Assembly (NCBI GenBank): GCA_963682025.1 | Contig: OY821519.1 | Span: 136,996,094 to 137,060,093 of the forward strand | Reading direction: 5' to 3' | Source: Cordilura impudica | Lineage: Eukaryota; Arthropoda; Insecta; Diptera; Scathophagidae | DNA: 64,000 nucleotides | Part shown: piece after piece, positions 63,800 through 64,000 of the stretch | How positions within the stretch are numbered: position 1 is the first letter of the stretch | How the letters are laid out: the number at the start of each line of letters is the position of its first letter | Made by a program: the position numbers and the translations under genes | Notes under the pieces: model-generated | What the model was told of the DNA's origin: nothing | Seen by the model: only the letters and a program-made list of their open reading frames with translations | The model's database searches: none

Positions 63800-64000
63800 A
63801 AGTAACCCCAGCCATTTATCCGATTCCGCCCATTTTCACACTCACACTAATAACTCACACTAATAACCTATGAACTCACACAAATTATCTTCAATTTCCC
63901 TTTTATATTATTCAAGATACTTTTATTATTTTGAAAATTTATTTTGTACAGTAGGGACAGCCCACTTGTCCAATCCCGCCCATTTTCGCCAGGGCTAATC
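63800..64000. mobile_element. Helitron-type internal repeats, running off the window
   Basis: Two units: TCCGATTCCGCCCATTTTCA at about 63819 and CACTTGTCCAATCCCGCCCA at about 63963, with ATAACTCACACTAATAACCT between. These match the repeat unit of the Helitrons at 7558 and 37409. No end is visible. Confidence 0.6.

Overview
The window looks like transposon-dense, AT-rich nuclear DNA from an insect, most likely a higher fly (Diptera: Brachycera). The basis is the mix of elements: DD41D (rosa-like) mariners, Helitrons with CTAG ends, a jockey/CR1-type LINE, an RTE-type LINE, and an errantivirus with a tRNA-Ser primer site of the 17.6/297 type. The species call is inference. I found no host gene, tRNA, rRNA or CRISPR array that I could support. 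Almost everything recognisable is a mobile element, an element relic, or a short nonautonomous derivative (MITE).

Layout. 1-5 kb: a LINE reverse-transcriptase fragment, a Helitron helicase fragment, an ORF (1821-2642) of an unclassified dispersed repeat family, and two MITEs. 6-7.1 kb: a mariner relic. 7.3-17.9 kb: one LINE copy that has been a landing pad. A Helitron with about 140-bp internal repeats splits its ORF1 at 7558-9180; Helitron helicase and repeat remnants replace its middle at about 9.8-13.2 kb; and its RT end holds a Harbinger-type MITE, a DD41D mariner and a 5'-truncated RTE-type LINE with an open 635-codon RT frame. 18.3-18.9 kb: tandem and inverted Helitron 3' ends. 19-31 kb: copies of a 0.75-0.8 kb repeat with ACGG runs, Tc1 and mariner relics, and a MITE. 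31.6-32.7 kb: a piggyBac-type MITE and a hAT-type MITE side by side. 33-47 kb: more of the same families, a second piggyBac-type MITE and two further Helitrons.

47.2-56.0 kb: a DD41D mariner interrupted by a full-length errantivirus (47973-55759, minus strand; 4-bp CGCG target duplication, nearly identical LTRs). It has gag, protease, RT/RNase H/integrase and env frames. In order along the minus strand it carries the 5' LTR, the primer-binding site, a leader with a 36-bp tandem array, gag, a T8 run suited to -1 frameshifting into protease/pol, an env overlapping the end of pol and running into the 3' LTR, and a purine tract. Two one-nucleotide frame breaks, one in gag and one between protease and RT, make this copy look defective although its LTRs say it is young.

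56-64 kb: MITEs and repeat fragments, a retroelement gag fragment preceded by a small RING-H2 protein ORF (58571-59523), an internally deleted Helitron whose N-terminal region now sits close to its helicase C-terminus (62426-63430), and Helitron-type repeats running off the window end. The most unusual items are the RING/gag pair, the unclassified ORF at 1.8-2.6 kb, the 36-bp leader array of the errantivirus, and MITE families that share TIR cores or subterminal palindromes.
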